This document shows positions 35,876 through 47,140 of a stretch of DNA of 64,000 nt, in pieces. Both the position numbers and the translations under genes were made by a program. The DNA comes from Lumbricus terrestris (lineage: Eukaryota; Annelida; Clitellata; Crassiclitellata; Lumbricidae). Numbering within the stretch: the first letter of the stretch is position 1; each line of letters opens with the position of its first letter. Under the pieces are notes generated by a model. The model did not search any database. It was not told where the DNA came from and was given only the letters and a program-made list of their open reading frames with translations. Where the stretch lies: assembly GCA_949752735.1 (NCBI GenBank), contig OX457036.1, positions 1,648,620 through 1,712,619 of the forward strand. Reading direction: 5' to 3'.

Positions 35876-36744
35876 CCCCTTAAGACTTGAGTCTTTTGGT
35901 GGACCCCTAAACATTATCTTTAAAAAAACGAAAATTTTCCACAAACATTATCATTTCCATAGAAATTTTTTTGACTGGTGAGACCTAAGATAGGACTGTT
36001 TAAAAAATCGGCCGCATCACGTCGTATCTGCAAAATACAAGATCTTTGATCATTTTTCAACGTCGTAATGAAGGGAAGTCTGGAGGGACAGCCTGGTACA
36101 ATGGTGGATCTATAGTTGGTTATGTTGTTGGTGATAATGGGGGAACTCATGGGGGGAGGAGCTGGTTTTCAGTTTTGAGTGGAAAGCAGTGAGGAGTGAA
36201 TCTTGAAATATACATGCGTAATAATTACACAATTATTATTGCAGCCTACTTGCACTCATATAAACAAATATTTGCAAAATGTTCTTAGTCATATATAGCA
36301 CCGCAACGTGACTTTGCTTCTGTTTGTCATATTCAAGCCATGCCATTATTAGAACTTCCTTAAATTCATTATCAATTATAATCAGACCTTAATAATAATA
36401 ATGAATAAAGACGTTTTCAAATACACCTTTAAAACGGAGCTAACCAATATTATATCCGGCACGGAACAACATTAAATATTTTGCTTTCATTATACACCTT
36501 CAAAACACTTTTTGCAGATGATATATAGTTGCGCAACGCGACAATGTTTCGTGTTTCTCCTTATTGCAGTTATTTTTGTGGCGATATTTTATCAATCATA
36601 ATAAATATCATAAGATGGCATTTTGTCATGGTCGGACTAATCTTCATCACCTATCAAATATAGCATAATCTTTATAGACACCTTTAAAACAGATGCTATA
36701 TCTTGCATGAATAAGGAACACAAGCGCTGAGATTCCAATCATAC
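35876..36744. other. A/T-rich intron with weak internal repetition
   Basis: Two diverged phrases, tcatatatagcaccgcaacg and gatatatagttgcgcaacgc (about 36290 and 36520), suggest an old duplication of about 230 bp. No exon visible. Confidence 0.45.
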
Positions 36745-37026
36745 TATATTCTCCAAAACTTGTGTGCTAATGATGTAGGTTTACATTATACATTCGTCCC
36801 TCTGCTCAACTTGCTCTTGCTGCTCGCAATGATTCACTATCTCGAGACTTGCATCTCTGGGTATAATTTATTCCAACTGTCACTGAATTCTAGCAAGACG
36901 CAGTTCATAATTTTATGGTTTCTCACTCGACAACAGCTTCTCATGATTGACGTATTCCTTCTTGCCGAAAGAATCCCGTCTTTCACGTTCATATCCAGTG
37001 TCCGTGACCTTGGCGTCATTCTCGAT
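36745..37026 (+). mobile_element. L2/CR1-like LINE fragment joined to a CATA array
   Basis: The plus frame reads CANDVGLHYTFVPLLNL (degenerate ADD region), LSLNSSKTQFIILWFLTRQQ, then FISSVRDLGVILDS. This is the RT post-catalytic region (LGVILD). Coding ends abruptly at ctcgattcatacatgcatac, where the (CATA)n array begins. Confidence 0.8.
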
Positions 37027-37592
37027 TCATACATGCATACATACATACATACATACATACATACATACATACATACATACATACATACATACATACATAC
37101 ATACATACATACATACATACATACATACATACATACATACATACATACATACATACATACATACATACATACATACATACATACATACATACACACGTAC
37201 ATACATACGTACATACATACATACATACATACGTACATACATACATACATACATACATACATACATACATACATACATACATACATACATAGATACATAC
37301 ATACATACATACATACATACATACATACATACATACATACATACATACATACATACATACATACATACATACACACGTACATACATACGTACATACATAC
37401 ATACATACATACGTACATACATACATACATACATACATACATACATACATACATACATACATACATACATACGTACATACATACATACATACATACATAC
37501 ATACATACATACATACATACATACATACATACATACATACATACATACATACATACATACATACATAGATACATACCTACATACATACATAT
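37027..37592. repeat. (CATA)n array with a 180-bp internal duplication
   Basis: About 560 bp of ACAT units. The variant block cacacgtacatacatacgta occurs near 37191 and again near 37371, so a 180-bp segment was duplicated. Confidence 0.97.
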
Positions 37593-37745
37593 ACATGCAT
37601 TCGAACACAGTTCAGACTAACACGTATGCATAGAATTATTATATTCTTACTAACCTAGTCCACCAAGTGACCACGGCAAGTCACACATATTCACGCTGGG
37701 ATACTATTATAGACTGCATGCAATCCCTCCAGCATATCGACTCAC

Positions 37746-37861
37746 CTGCTTGTGTTATCCACTCCAGATATCCCTTCAGATCTTCATCCAACTGTTGCTT
37801 TTCCCTGAGCTTCTTGAAGTCTCCTCTCGCTTTCGCCTTCTCCCTCTCTTTCGAAAACTCA
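37746..37861 (-). CDS. Cav1 exon: I-II linker with beta-subunit binding site (AID)
   Basis: This 116-bp exon has one base, 38 codons and one base: [20 protein letters not shown] followed by [18 protein letters not shown]. The second half is the alpha interaction domain, consensus QQxExxLxGYxxWIxxxE. Tyr, Trp, Ile and the final Glu (completed by the next exon) are present; the fourth position is Asp instead of Glu. The AID helix binds the cytoplasmic beta subunit, which controls surface expression and gating. Acceptor TTGTTCAG precedes T, completing glycine (LSG) from the exon at 40092. Donor GCAG|GTGAGT. Confidence 0.97.
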
Positions 37862-37978
37862 CTGAACAAGAAATTTTAAATTTCGCAAGATTAATTATAA
37901 TTATCTGTAACGCTGCCATTCTACTTGCAACGTTATATAGCGCCATCATGGTAAGCACACGAACAATGGCCATAGGAC

Positions 37979-38146
37979 CAGTGGCGTAGCCAGGAATTTT
38001 TCATGGGGGGGGTTTTATGGCCGGAAACCCTGTTTTTTGCTATTTTTTCTTACTTAAATGGAAAAATAACCTTAAAAAATCTTTTTTTCGAAGCCAATGG
38101 GGGGGGGGGTTTTGACCCCCGAAACCCCCCCTTGCCTACGCCACTG
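37979..38146. mobile_element. hAT-like MITE, 168 bp, perfect 8-bp TSD
   Basis: The left end is CAGTGGCGTAGCCAGG and the right end reversed is CAGTGGCGTAGGCAAG. The 8-mer CATAGGAC lies directly on both sides (37971-37978 and 38147-38154). G and C runs near both ends pair with each other (tcatgggggggg / acccccgaaacccccc). Non-coding. It lies 118 bp upstream of the AID exon in transcript sense. Confidence 0.88.
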
Positions 38147-38214
38147 CATAGGACATACACCGAATACCAAAACAAGTACTCTATGCGATGAGCATCCAAT
38201 GAAGTATGCAGGAA

Positions 38215-38259
38215 TTTATTTATTTGTTAATTAATTAATTTATTTGTTTATCTATGTAT

Positions 38260-38306
<47 letters not shown>

Positions 38307-38319
38307 TCTATCTATCTAT

Positions 38320-38354
<35 letters not shown>

Positions 38355-38375
38355 TCTATCTATCTATCTATCTAT

Positions 38376-38454
<79 letters not shown>

Positions 38455-38458
38455 TTAG
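38215..38458. repeat. (TTTA)n array
   Basis: About 240 bp of TTTA with CTAT blocks. Confidence 0.97.
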
Positions 38459-38989
38459 GATCACTTATTATAGGACACCTTCCTGACTATCTGCCCAGAG
38501 ATGTTTCCGACCCTTGTAAAATCGGCTAAATATGACACTGTCTGAAGGCTAGAGAATTACGTGGTGGAGTGAATGGTCGATAAATTATAAATTAATAACT
38601 TAATAATTATTGATGTTTCACATTAACTAGGATTAATTACAGCGTCGCTCAGCGATGAAGCGCTGGCAAATCTCTTGAGTTTCACCGCAAACGTGCAAAC
38701 TATTGAACTAATAATAATTATTATTAATCCCAACACCATCATCGCCATATCAAATTATCTGCCTTGGGTGATGAGGTTTGGAGGTTTTATAACTGCACAA
38801 CCAGAAATTTTATTCAATCCAGTGCACCCTTTTACCCGAAATTTCTGACGACCTATTTTGAGTCTTTCTTCCTGAACTTACCCAAAAAAGACAATGTAGC
38901 TTTTTACACTGCACAAACCCTTCGTTCCATTCCCATCATCCGTGATAGATCACCCCAAATCGGTTGGCAATTAAATTTATTCATGATTT
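38459..38989. other. Intronic stretch, no supported feature
   Basis: Mixed sequence. Small frames have no recognisable content. Confidence 0.5.
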
Positions 38990-39260
38990 TACTGCACAAG
39001 TTTGCTCTTTTACAACTGCCAGGGCTTTTTTAACGTGCAATTGTACACAAAATGTGCAGTTCTAAACGGATTTGTGCAGTTATAGAAGCACTTCTGTACA
39101 GTTAAAACCGGCAAAAAGGCAGTCGTCCTCCAATTGGAAGTAATTTACCATGGGGGCTTGGAAAGAAAAGAAGGGGTTGTGCAGTTCTAAAAATCCCTTT
39201 AAGACAACCCTGACAACTGCCCAGATTCATTTGAAACGGCACATTTTGTGTACAGCTGCA
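38990..39260 (+). repeat. Dispersed repeat related to 15540-15930
   Basis: It shares ttttaacgtgca, aatgtgcagtt and gatttgtgcagtt words with the copy near 15815-15890. Internally gtgcagtt recurs several times. Family unknown. Confidence 0.5.
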
Positions 39261-40091
39261 CGTTAAAAATCTCTGCTGGGGAGAGAGAGGGGGTCAAAAG
39301 TCTTTCTTCCGGGATGATAAATACATCGGTCAATCAAAAGGTTGGAGTTCAAATCTCCGCTACAGCGAAGTTGCTTTTGTTCGATATTTCTACGCATGCG
39401 CCTCCACCCATGGCCATCTCTGCCGCGATGAGTACATTGACCGCACACTGTTTGTGGGAAGATGAGACGGTGAGGGAGAGAACTGGCCACCGGATCTCAT
39501 AGGTCGCGAATTGTTATAGGATTATGGGAGGAAGAGGAGGAGCGACAGAGACACAGGCAAAGAGACAGAGTGACAGAGGCAGACAGAGAAAGCGTATAAT
39601 GACATTATTGAAAAACCATTTGGCTGGTTTGACTAGTTTACCCCGCTGATCTGTTGTCATTGATCGAGTATACCGCACACCAAACTACTATTTGTTCACA
39701 GTTGTGTTTGAGTCAACTTGAATTTCTGTCTAAGAAACGAATATCTGATGATTGGCTGTGACTTGTCTGTGAGCGCATCTGAGTGGCCTTCTTGACGGGC
39801 GCGCTAAATAAATCTTCCGAATGAATGAACGAAGACAAATCTATGGAATGAGAAATAGGATGAGTGAGCTGGGGAAGAGAATGCAGGGATAGTTCGACGT
39901 CGAGTCCACCTCGTGCAAGTAACTTAGCTGGCCATTGCAGATCCTTACATGTAGGTCAACACTCCAGACCAGAGAGATAGATGGTTAGCCAGTAGCAAAT
40001 CAGGCAAACCAAGGCAAAGTCAAATGAGTATTGCACACACTGGCACATCCTCCCCCCGAAAGTATACGTGTGTTCCTAAAAAAGAACTTAC
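39261..40091. other. Intronic stretch with a retroposon-like 3' end
   Basis: At about 39768-39835 the phrase gagcgcatctgagtggcctt is followed by gacgggcgcgctaaataaat and cttccgaatgaatgaacga: the shared retroposon 3' end motif, degraded. No exon otherwise. Confidence 0.5.
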
Positions 40092-40195
40092 CCGCTTAGC
40101 ACGCCAAGAACGAGATTGAGAACGAAGAACGACCCAATGATAATGAGGCTGACGAAGTAGAGCCATGGCCAACTGTTACCCATTGAATCATTAAC
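40092..40195 (-). CDS. Cav1 exon: domain I S6
   Basis: This 104-bp exon has 34 codons plus GG. It encodes [20 protein letters not shown] followed by [14 protein letters not shown]. The S6 helix ([22 protein letters not shown]) lines the pore, with the [12 protein letters not shown] signature at its inner end leading to the AID linker. Acceptor TTTTAG in phase 0 continues WTNIMYD from the previous exon; donor GCGG|GTAAGT is consensus. Confidence 0.97.
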
Positions 40196-40347
40196 CTAAA
40201 AGCAGCAACATGAAACCAGATCAGACTTTCATTCAGCGCTTTTATATATATATGCATGTACATATACTTCATCACAGCAGAGCGCTTCTAAACTGCTTCA
40301 ATGACAGGGTCTCTCTTCGCTTGTCGCGACGTTTTAATGCGACTCAC

Positions 40348-40475
40348 CCAACGGTGCGACTTATACACGGATGCGTCTTATACAATTATATATTTAGTTT
40401 ATTCAAGAAGATAACGTTTAGGCTACATACTGCAACCTATTACATGAGAAAGAAAATGAAAGTGGATTAAACTAT
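40348..40475 (+). repeat. Dispersed 125-bp repeat, copy 1
   Basis: Contains caacggtgcgacttatacac, gtcttatacaatta and ttattcaagaagataacgtt. A close copy in the same orientation is at 41771-41900. No terminal inverted repeats found. Confidence 0.75.
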
Positions 40476-40789
40476 CTGCTTCTGCAAAGGGTCAACCTTT
40501 CCCCACCCCCCACAGGACCTCATCAATTGAACGAAAAAACTTTCTAGGCCAACAACGTTGATTCATCGGTCACTTAGCATCCACCATCGACTGTCCATCA
40601 TTCCTGTCTCTGGTGGCTGTCGGCCTCTGGTCCGATCCATGGACGCATCGAAGTCAAGTCCCACATTATCGGTACATTTAGTCATTTATTATTTATTGGG
40701 TTTGTTTCGAACGTTCATTGCACGGACTTTGTTAATTCATCTTAATCAGAAGCCCACGATAATCACTCTTCTGCATAGAGGTCAGGTAT

Positions 40790-41338
40790 TTTCGTCAGAA
40801 TTGAGTCCTGACGTCGTCAATGAACACTTACTCCATAAAAGTGGATATGACGTCATAAAAGAGCATTTTCGTCATCACCTGAGCACATATGGTACAAATC
40901 AGCACTGACGTCATATGTGAATGACCGTCAAATAATGGACATTTTCTTCATACATAGATCAGATTATACGACAGGAATGAATGCTTGTATCGTAATGAGC
41001 AATTACGTCATAGCTGCATAATTACATCTGACCAATCACGCTTTGCTTAATAAATCTCTCAAATTCTTCCTGTATTGCCGTGGCTGGACTGGGAGCGCTT
41101 CTGAGTAGGTATCTTGGAGGGGCTCAAAAAGGTACACAGATCGAATGAATGATTGAAGCTTAAATAAATGAATCAACAATAGAGTACTTATGGTACATAT
41201 GAGCACATACGAAGTTACGACACAAATGAATTCCTACGTCATATACAAGCAATTTCGTCACAAAATGATTAGTTGCGTCACAAGCGAATACCGACGTCAT
41301 AGCTATAATGAGCAATTGCGTCATAGCTGAGCACTTAC
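40790..41338. repeat. Degenerate ~20-bp array rich in TGACGTCA, starting at a splice donor
   Basis: Plus-strand unit is close to gagcaattacgtcatagct. Clear copies fill 41190-41345, weaker ones 40795-41030, with a retroposon 3' end at 41085-41170 between. On the minus strand the unit is TATGACGTAAxTGCTCA, and the copy at the exon edge contains the donor TATGAC|GTAAGTGCTCA. The palindrome TGACGTCA occurs several times by chance of the unit. Confidence 0.7.
41085..41170 (+). repeat. Retroposon 3' end with (GAAT)-like tail
   Basis: The motif gactgggagcgcttctgagt is followed by aggtatcttggaggggctca, then atcgaatgaatgattg. Same end motif as the SINE family. Confidence 0.65.
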
Positions 41339-41529
41339 GTCATACATGATATTCGTCCATCCTTCAAGTGTGACGCATTGAAAAACGGTCAGCATGGCAA
41401 GGCCGATGTTATCGAAGTTCGTGATGCCGAAGTTCGGTCCCTCCCAGTAGAAGTCGCACACCCAGCCCCTCTCCACGGCACACTGGTAACCTTTTCCACA
41501 CGGATGCGGGTGGTCCATGGCCAGTTCGC
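41339..41529 (-). CDS. Cav1 exon: domain I pore turret and selectivity filter
   Basis: This 191-bp exon has two bases plus 63 codons. It starts [20 protein letters not shown], a cysteine-containing extracellular turret, continues [20 protein letters not shown] and ends with the pore helix and filter [20 protein letters not shown] plus D. The Glu of TLEGW is the domain I selectivity residue. Acceptor TTTCTTCAG precedes GC, completing CGC arginine from the exon at 41938. Donor TATGAC|GTAAGT is consensus, and the intron beyond it is a tandem array of related junction-like units. Confidence 0.97.
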
Positions 41530-41770
41530 CTGAAGAAAGCTGAACCAACTGGATTATCCTGGTCATTTAGTCTTGGATTATAACATCAAATCGGACCAAA
41601 TATGGCAATTGTTGTTATTTCAGATACGCGCCCCAACAATTACAGTTGTAGTTTATTTCTATTGCAATATTGCAATATTGCAAATGCATTTAATCATGTC
41701 GCATTGATTCCTATTCAGTGATATGCCGTTGCAACACATGACATTAAAATTGCATCAGCATTTGCATAAA

Positions 41771-41900
41771 CAACGGTGCGACTTATACACGCGTGCGTCT
41801 TATACAATTAAAATTTTCGTTTATTCAAGAAGATAACGTTTACATACCGCAACCTATTACATGAGAAAGGAAATGAAAAGTGGTGTAAACTACCTATTCT
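41771..41900 (+). repeat. Dispersed 125-bp repeat, copy 2
   Basis: Near-identical to 40348-40475 (acaacggtgcgacttataca, attcaagaagataacgttta). It ends about 35 bp from the donor of the exon at 41938. Confidence 0.75.
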
Positions 41901-41937
41901 AACTACCGTCAGTAAGGGACAAGTGGAAAGTACTTAC

Positions 41938-42090
41938 GCGTCGTATTCAACCAGCACGTTTTGTGTAGACTTCCTGAGAACAATTCGAGACCAATGATTG
42001 CGTAAATGATGATGACGAAGATGACGAGTAACGCGATATGAAATAAAGGCAACATGGCTTTGACGATCGCATTTAGAACCACCTGAAGGC
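41938..42090 (-). CDS. Cav1 exon: domain I S4-S5 linker and S5
   Basis: This 153-bp exon has two bases, 50 codons and one base: [20 protein letters not shown] (linker and S5 start), [20 protein letters not shown] (S5), [10 protein letters not shown] (turret). Acceptor ATTTTCAG precedes GC, which completes AGC serine from SGVP-S in the previous exon. Donor GACGC|GTAAGT leaves C. Residue pattern is that of Cav1 domain I. Confidence 0.97.
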
Positions 42091-42200
42091 CTGAAAATGT
42101 AAAGGTCATGGAATTATAGCCTGAACGTAACACGAATACTGCGTTGATATAACATCATTTTAACACCAATGTGAGCGTGATCTAACATAAATAAAACATC

Positions 42201-42425
42201 GTGAAGCACGATGGTGTAGTGGGTATGTTCGTTGCCTTGCAGCCGGAGGGTTGCAGGTTCGAATCCACCTCAAGTCGCCGCGTAGGGACCTTGGGCAAGT
42301 CCTTCACTCGCAAGTGCTCATGCGCTTCGGCGTGAAACTCCGATGCAGTGTTCGCGTTGTAGATGGGACCGCCTCTGAGTAGAGAGAGTGAAGGGGCGCT
42401 ATAACAAGGGCACATACAAACAATG
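42201..42425 (+). mobile_element. tRNA-derived SINE, copy 3
   Basis: It starts gtgaagcacgatggtgtagt, with B box GGTTCGAATCC, the body cctcaagtcgccgcgtaggg and the end gaccgcctctgagtagagag/ggggcgctataac. More diverged at the 5' end than copies 1 and 4; short ACAA tail. Confidence 0.88.
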
Positions 42426-42619
42426 TAATTAATGTAACTGCACCGAAATTTCATGTAGCATTAATGCTGCATATTCCATTAACGTTAATGTTACATTAGT
42501 GTAACACGAATTATACTACATCAATGTAGCATTAATGTAGCATTAATACGACAGTAGCGTAGCATCAATAAAGTAAGTAAGCATGAGTGCTTAATGAGAT
42601 GAGTCGCTGAACTAGTTAA

Positions 42620-43190
42620 TTAACTAATTAATGAATGGATTAACGAATGAATAAATGAATGGATTAATGAATGAATGATTGATTGATTGAATGAATGGAT
42701 AAATGAATGAATAAATGAATGGATTAATGAATGAATAAATGAATGAATGAATGAATGAATGAATGATTGATTGATCGAATGAATGAATGAATGAATGAAT
42801 GAATGAATGAGTGAATGAATGGATTAATGAATGCCCACAGGAATGTTTGCACGCCTAAATGCTTGCATAAGTGAATTCCTGCAAAATGGTTTTAATGCTG
42901 ATTGAATGAATTCTTGAATGCACTGCAGAATGTCTGAATGGATGCCGAAATATTATGTGAATGAATGAATGAATGGATGCTTAAATGAATGTCAGAATGA
43001 ATGCCTGAATGTCTAAGACTCTAAGGAATGCGTGAATGAATGCTCAAATGAAATATATCTAAATGAATTTCTAAAGGAATATCCGAATGAATGCCTGAAT
43101 GTCTCAACGTAGGCCCTAAGACTGAGTGTATGTCTAAAATGTCGAATGTCTAAATGGATGCCTGAAGGAATGTCTGAATGAATGGACCCG
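42620..43190. repeat. (GAAT)n array, degenerate to the right
   Basis: GAAT/GATT units, dense at 42640-42830. From 42830 to 43185 it decays into gaatgcctgaatgtctaa-like words. Confidence 0.9.
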
Positions 43191-43237
43191 GTCGGTCGCT
43201 CAGATAGCGCACAATAATCATTGTCGCCGTACATAAC

Positions 43238-43312
43238 CTCGGGCGGGCGGGCGGGCGGGCGGGCGGGGGGCGACGCATGCAAGCAACAGCCGTACGTAAG
43301 TAAGTAAGTAAG
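43238..43312. repeat. (GGGC)n and (GTAA)n near a donor
   Basis: Seven GGGC units (43240-43267) and, at 43293-43312, GTAA units. On the minus strand the latter are TTAC and do not supply donors. They lie 17 bp from the exon at 43329. Confidence 0.9.
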
Positions 43313-43328
43313 TAGCCGGTCCACTTAC

Positions 43329-43435
43329 TCGGAACGCCGGAGACGAGCTTGAGAGGTCTTAGAACTCTAAAAGCCCTGAGAGCTTTAACGTCAAACGCAT
43401 TCAGTCTCACTGTCGACAGCACGACGCTCACCGTG
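43329..43435 (-). CDS. Cav1 exon: domain I S3-S4 loop and S4
   Basis: This 107-bp exon has one base, 35 codons and one base: [20 protein letters not shown] and [16 protein letters not shown]4 carries the spaced positive residues (K, R, R, R, K) of the voltage sensor, with the L-type signature [15 protein letters not shown]. Acceptor TTTTGCAG precedes C, completing glycine from the GG of the exon at 46604. Donor CCGA|GTAAGT. Confidence 0.97.
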
Positions 43436-43439
43436 CTGC

Positions 43440-46130
43440 AAAAGTAACACAAGACAGATTCAGGTCAGTCTGCAGAGTCTGCTGCTCTGCCTCCGTTAGA
43501 CGAGCAACAACGGGACGCCGCCGTCCACGTTGCGCAGCGTTAAAAGCACGACTGGGGAGGAGGGCGGGGCGGACGGTGCAGTCGAGACGGTAGGCTACAG
43601 CCCCCGGGTAAAACAATACGAATGATATCATGGCAGAGTTGCTTGGCTGCTGTGAGAGTGTAAGTGCTCTTAGGGGAGCGACGGTCCTTCTGAGATGAAT
43701 GCTCTTGACGCTCTGATACTCCTGCTTAGACGTCTCTTGTAGGCCACTCCACATCGGCCTCGGTCCCAGCTCGCGTTTGTCCACTTGACTGTCTCATGTC
43801 GATTGCTGCACATCTCCTCCTCTGAAGCCCTTCCCTTCTCCCTCGCCTCTTCCTCCGGTTTTTATTCCATCTGGGCAAGTGTGTTTGCTTCTGCTAGCTA
43901 CCACGCTCATGCTGTTTGTATGTCACTGTTTGACTTCTGGACCAAGGTTGGAAAACATGGAGAGTCGACCACACGTTGTGTTTTGAAGTATAAACGCTGT
44001 TGATGGCCGTAATGGATGTTGTGGTGTTTTGGATTGATGACACGTGTGTCAGATAACAGAACGACCGCTATTATCGCTCTCGTTCTTTCATCCACGCATT
44101 CACGAATTATTCAGCAACTCATGAAGGCATTCAACGAAGCATTCATTCAGCTAAGCATAAATAATGTTCATTGTTGCATTCACAAACTCAATCTTGCATT
44201 CAGGCATTTCTTTCTGCATTCATCTATTCATACATCTGGTATTCAGACAATAATACAGTCATCCAGGCATTCAGCCGACTATTCTTTCAGGAATTATTGG
44301 CATTCATTTACGCATACATTAAAACATCCACATGCCAGTCCGAAGCCTGGATAAATGAGGAGGGCGTCGCTAATGGTCTTTGTTGCCACACAGTGACGCT
44401 AAACTGCAAATACCACCACCACATGGATATTCATGTATTGAGGCATTTATGCAGGCGATAATTTATCCATCAAACCATCCATTCATTCATTCTTTCATTC
44501 ATTCTTTCATTCAGAAATTTATTGATTCATTCAGGAGTTCATTAATCTGCCAATTTAGGTATTCGTGCATTTATTGATTCAGGCATTCATTTGGACTCGG
44601 TAATTAATTCAGCCTCTAAATTAGTCATTTTTGGCATTCGTCAGGACAGTAAGCTTATAGTTTAGGATTTCTCTCCAATAGGCCGACAGGTTCCTATGCG
44701 GTGTATATCAGACTACCGGTATGTCTTGTCTAAATCGGCAAAGCAAATCTCGCAATTAGACACAAATCTGTAGTCCTGTGAAGATTTCGAAACAGTCGAG
44801 TTATTACAGGCCTGCGTTAAATTCGTGTGAAGTCGAAGACAGATTGATTACCAATCAATGAAACAGAAAAATCAAGAGATTCAAATTCATTCAATGACCG
44901 TTTCTGCTCGTTTAACTGCAGGTTCGGTTAATTAACGGTTGAATAAACAAAAGTCCTGTCACACAAGCTGAGCATATTATTATTCCCCGTTCGCGAACTG
45001 CGACCAGGCAGTCCGGCGCTTTCTCCCTGGCTGACCCTGCGACCTGGAATGGTCCCTCTACTACCCTGACTTTTTAGCAGATAGGTCTGGGACTAAAATT
45101 ATTGCCGGCGGGGATATGAAACAAATAACAATCGGATCATTGACCTAGAATCCTAGATTATTGTCTTTGGCTCTCTGGTTTCTACATCCGGAACCTCTGC
45201 AGATGTATTAAGTTTTATACAAAGAAAATGTCCCGTTTGGTTTATTGGCGATAGTCGTAACGAAACGAAAGCAACTTATTCAGCAAAGAGAACTTAATTA
45301 CAATGCTCATCAAATGTAAATAACCAGAAACAAAATCGCGCATGATGCAGTTGGCCTTTTCATTTTTTATTTGTTCACATTTTATCCTGGTGAGCACCCG
45401 GATGTCAATGAATATAAAATACATATATAATTATAATATAAATATAATATAAACATTATAAATACAATATAAATATAATATAAATATAATATAAATATAA
45501 TATAAATATAATATGTATATTATATAAATAGACCTACCACATACATGCCATGGCCTGCTTTGCCTCATAAAAGACAATTTCTGATTGTTGACACGTTTTG
45601 TCTTCATTTCCTTTCATTAAAAATAATTGTGCCAGGATATGCTTCAGTTTTAAAAATGTAGAGCGAAACATCTTTTGTTTTTATATTGCCCTATTTTCAT
45701 TTCTCGATATCAATTCGACTGCTCTGCAATATATCGCATAGGTGTTAAATTTATTTCCTTTTTTGCGCTTCGGAGTGTCATATTGCCTGCCCTATTTTCA
45801 TGCCTAGATATCAAGTGAAGTGGTCTAGTTTCACAGTTTCTATCTCGATTTCTTGCACATTTTATATTCCTTCCATTATTTTCTTTCTGTTACACGAGTA
45901 TTGAAATGACATTCGCATTGAAATCAGCAATTCCTAATTAGCCTATATCTGATAATATTATGTATAGCTACTGCATGCCCAGGAGCCCTCAAGGCCTATA
46001 CTAAACACAAAAAACACCTCCTAGCTACGGCCTTGGCTCATATCATTGCCCTGTTCTTGCAAATACCTACTCGTTAAAATACTATATTTTATTGCTAAAA
46101 TTACTGCATAATTTCGCATACTTGTCAGAA
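43440..46130. other. Intron between domain I S2-S3 and S4 exons
   Basis: Mostly unassigned. Degenerate CATT words at 44090-44600, and an (ATATAA)n stretch at 45425-45525. A frame at 45242-45424 contains KANCIMRD, which looks superficially like channel S1 but lies on the wrong side of the S2 exon. Confidence 0.5.
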
Positions 46131-46149
46131 TGTTTTATTGAGAGCCATA

Positions 46150-46530
46150 AATATAGGCCTATCATTTAGGTGCTGAAATGACAAAATGACTGCCATAGTG
46201 TCATATCAGAGAGTCGAAATGACTGCCTTATTTTCACATCTGATAGCTAATATGGCATCCCTTTTTCATATCATACAGTTAAAATGACTGCCTTATTTTT
46301 CATATCAAATAGTTAAAATGTCTGCCTTACATTCATATCTGATAGCCAATATGGCATTCCTATTTTCATATCAAATAGTTATAATGACCGCCCTATTTTC
46401 ATATCTGATGGCTAATAATCACGGCATCACTATTTTCATATCTGATTAGACAACAAGGCACTCCTATTTCATTTCTGATGGCTAACAAGGCATTCCTATT
46501 CTCATAAAATCCTGCTTGCTTATATATGGC
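46150..46530. repeat. Degenerate 40-50-bp repeats
   Basis: The words atgactgccttattttcaca, catatctgatagctaatatg and gcattcctattttcatatc recur about eight times. Confidence 0.75.
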
Positions 46531-46603
46531 TCTTCTATTATTGCATCAGATAGTCTTGATGACAACCTCACACACAGTTGATTTGCATTGAACGTGAGCT
46601 TAC

Positions 46604-46743
46604 CCTATGACAACTATGACGAAATCTACGATGTTCCAACCATTGTGAAGATAAGCACCAGAATGAAGAACGAACCCATAAGCTATTATCTTCATGACGG
46701 CTTCGACGGTAAAAACGACGAGAAACACATATTCTACGTGCTC
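46604..46743 (-). CDS. Cav1 exon: domain I S2 and S3
   Basis: This 140-bp exon has 46 codons plus [22 protein letters not shown] (S2 with the acidic TVEAVMK charge-transfer motif), [20 protein letters not shown] and FVIVVI (S3). Acceptor TGATTTCAG is phase 0; donor CATAGG|GTAAGC leaves GG for the glycine completed at 43435. It is the most upstream exon I can support. The preceding exon should end in phase 0 and carry IS1. Confidence 0.96.
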
Positions 46744-46747
46744 CTGA

Positions 46748-47140
46748 AATCAATCAATCAATCAATCAGCAAATCAATATAAAAATCGATAAATGAATAC
46801 GTAAGTCAATCAATTAATAAGTCAGATTGTCAAACAATCAATCAGACATGAAACCTACCAATAATCCAATCAAATAAACAATAAGTCAATGAACGAATCA
46901 ATCAATCAATCAATCAATCAATCAGCAAATCAATATAAAAATCGATAAATGAATACGTAAGTCAATCAATCAATCAATCAGATAGTCAAACAATCAATCA
47001 GAAACGAAACCAACCAATAAGAAAATCAAATAAACAATCAGTCAATGAACGAATCAATCAAGCAATCACTCATTCACTATATCACGCCAAAAAACCGAAT
47101 CAGTATAGCAAACAAAAAATCAGTCAGTAAAATAATCAAT
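46748..47140. repeat. (CAAT)n with a duplicated 150-bp block
   Basis: Blocks containing cagcaaatcaatataaaaat and gataaatgaatacgtaagtc occur at about 46768 and 46922. The array begins 5 bp outside the exon at 46743, so it includes the acceptor region. Confidence 0.9.

Noticed and set aside
40790..41345. A true CRE enhancer cluster
   Set aside because: The TGACGTCA words are explained by the tandem unit; binding is not supported by sequence alone.
45242..45424. Frame with KANCIMRD resembling an S1 fragment
   Set aside because: It lies downstream of the IS2 exon in transcript order and the rest of the frame does not fit a channel.
46568..46753. 61-codon minus-strand frame [13 protein letters not shown]...
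   Set aside because: Shadow frame of the IS2-S3 exon; the correct frame encodes [18 protein letters not shown].
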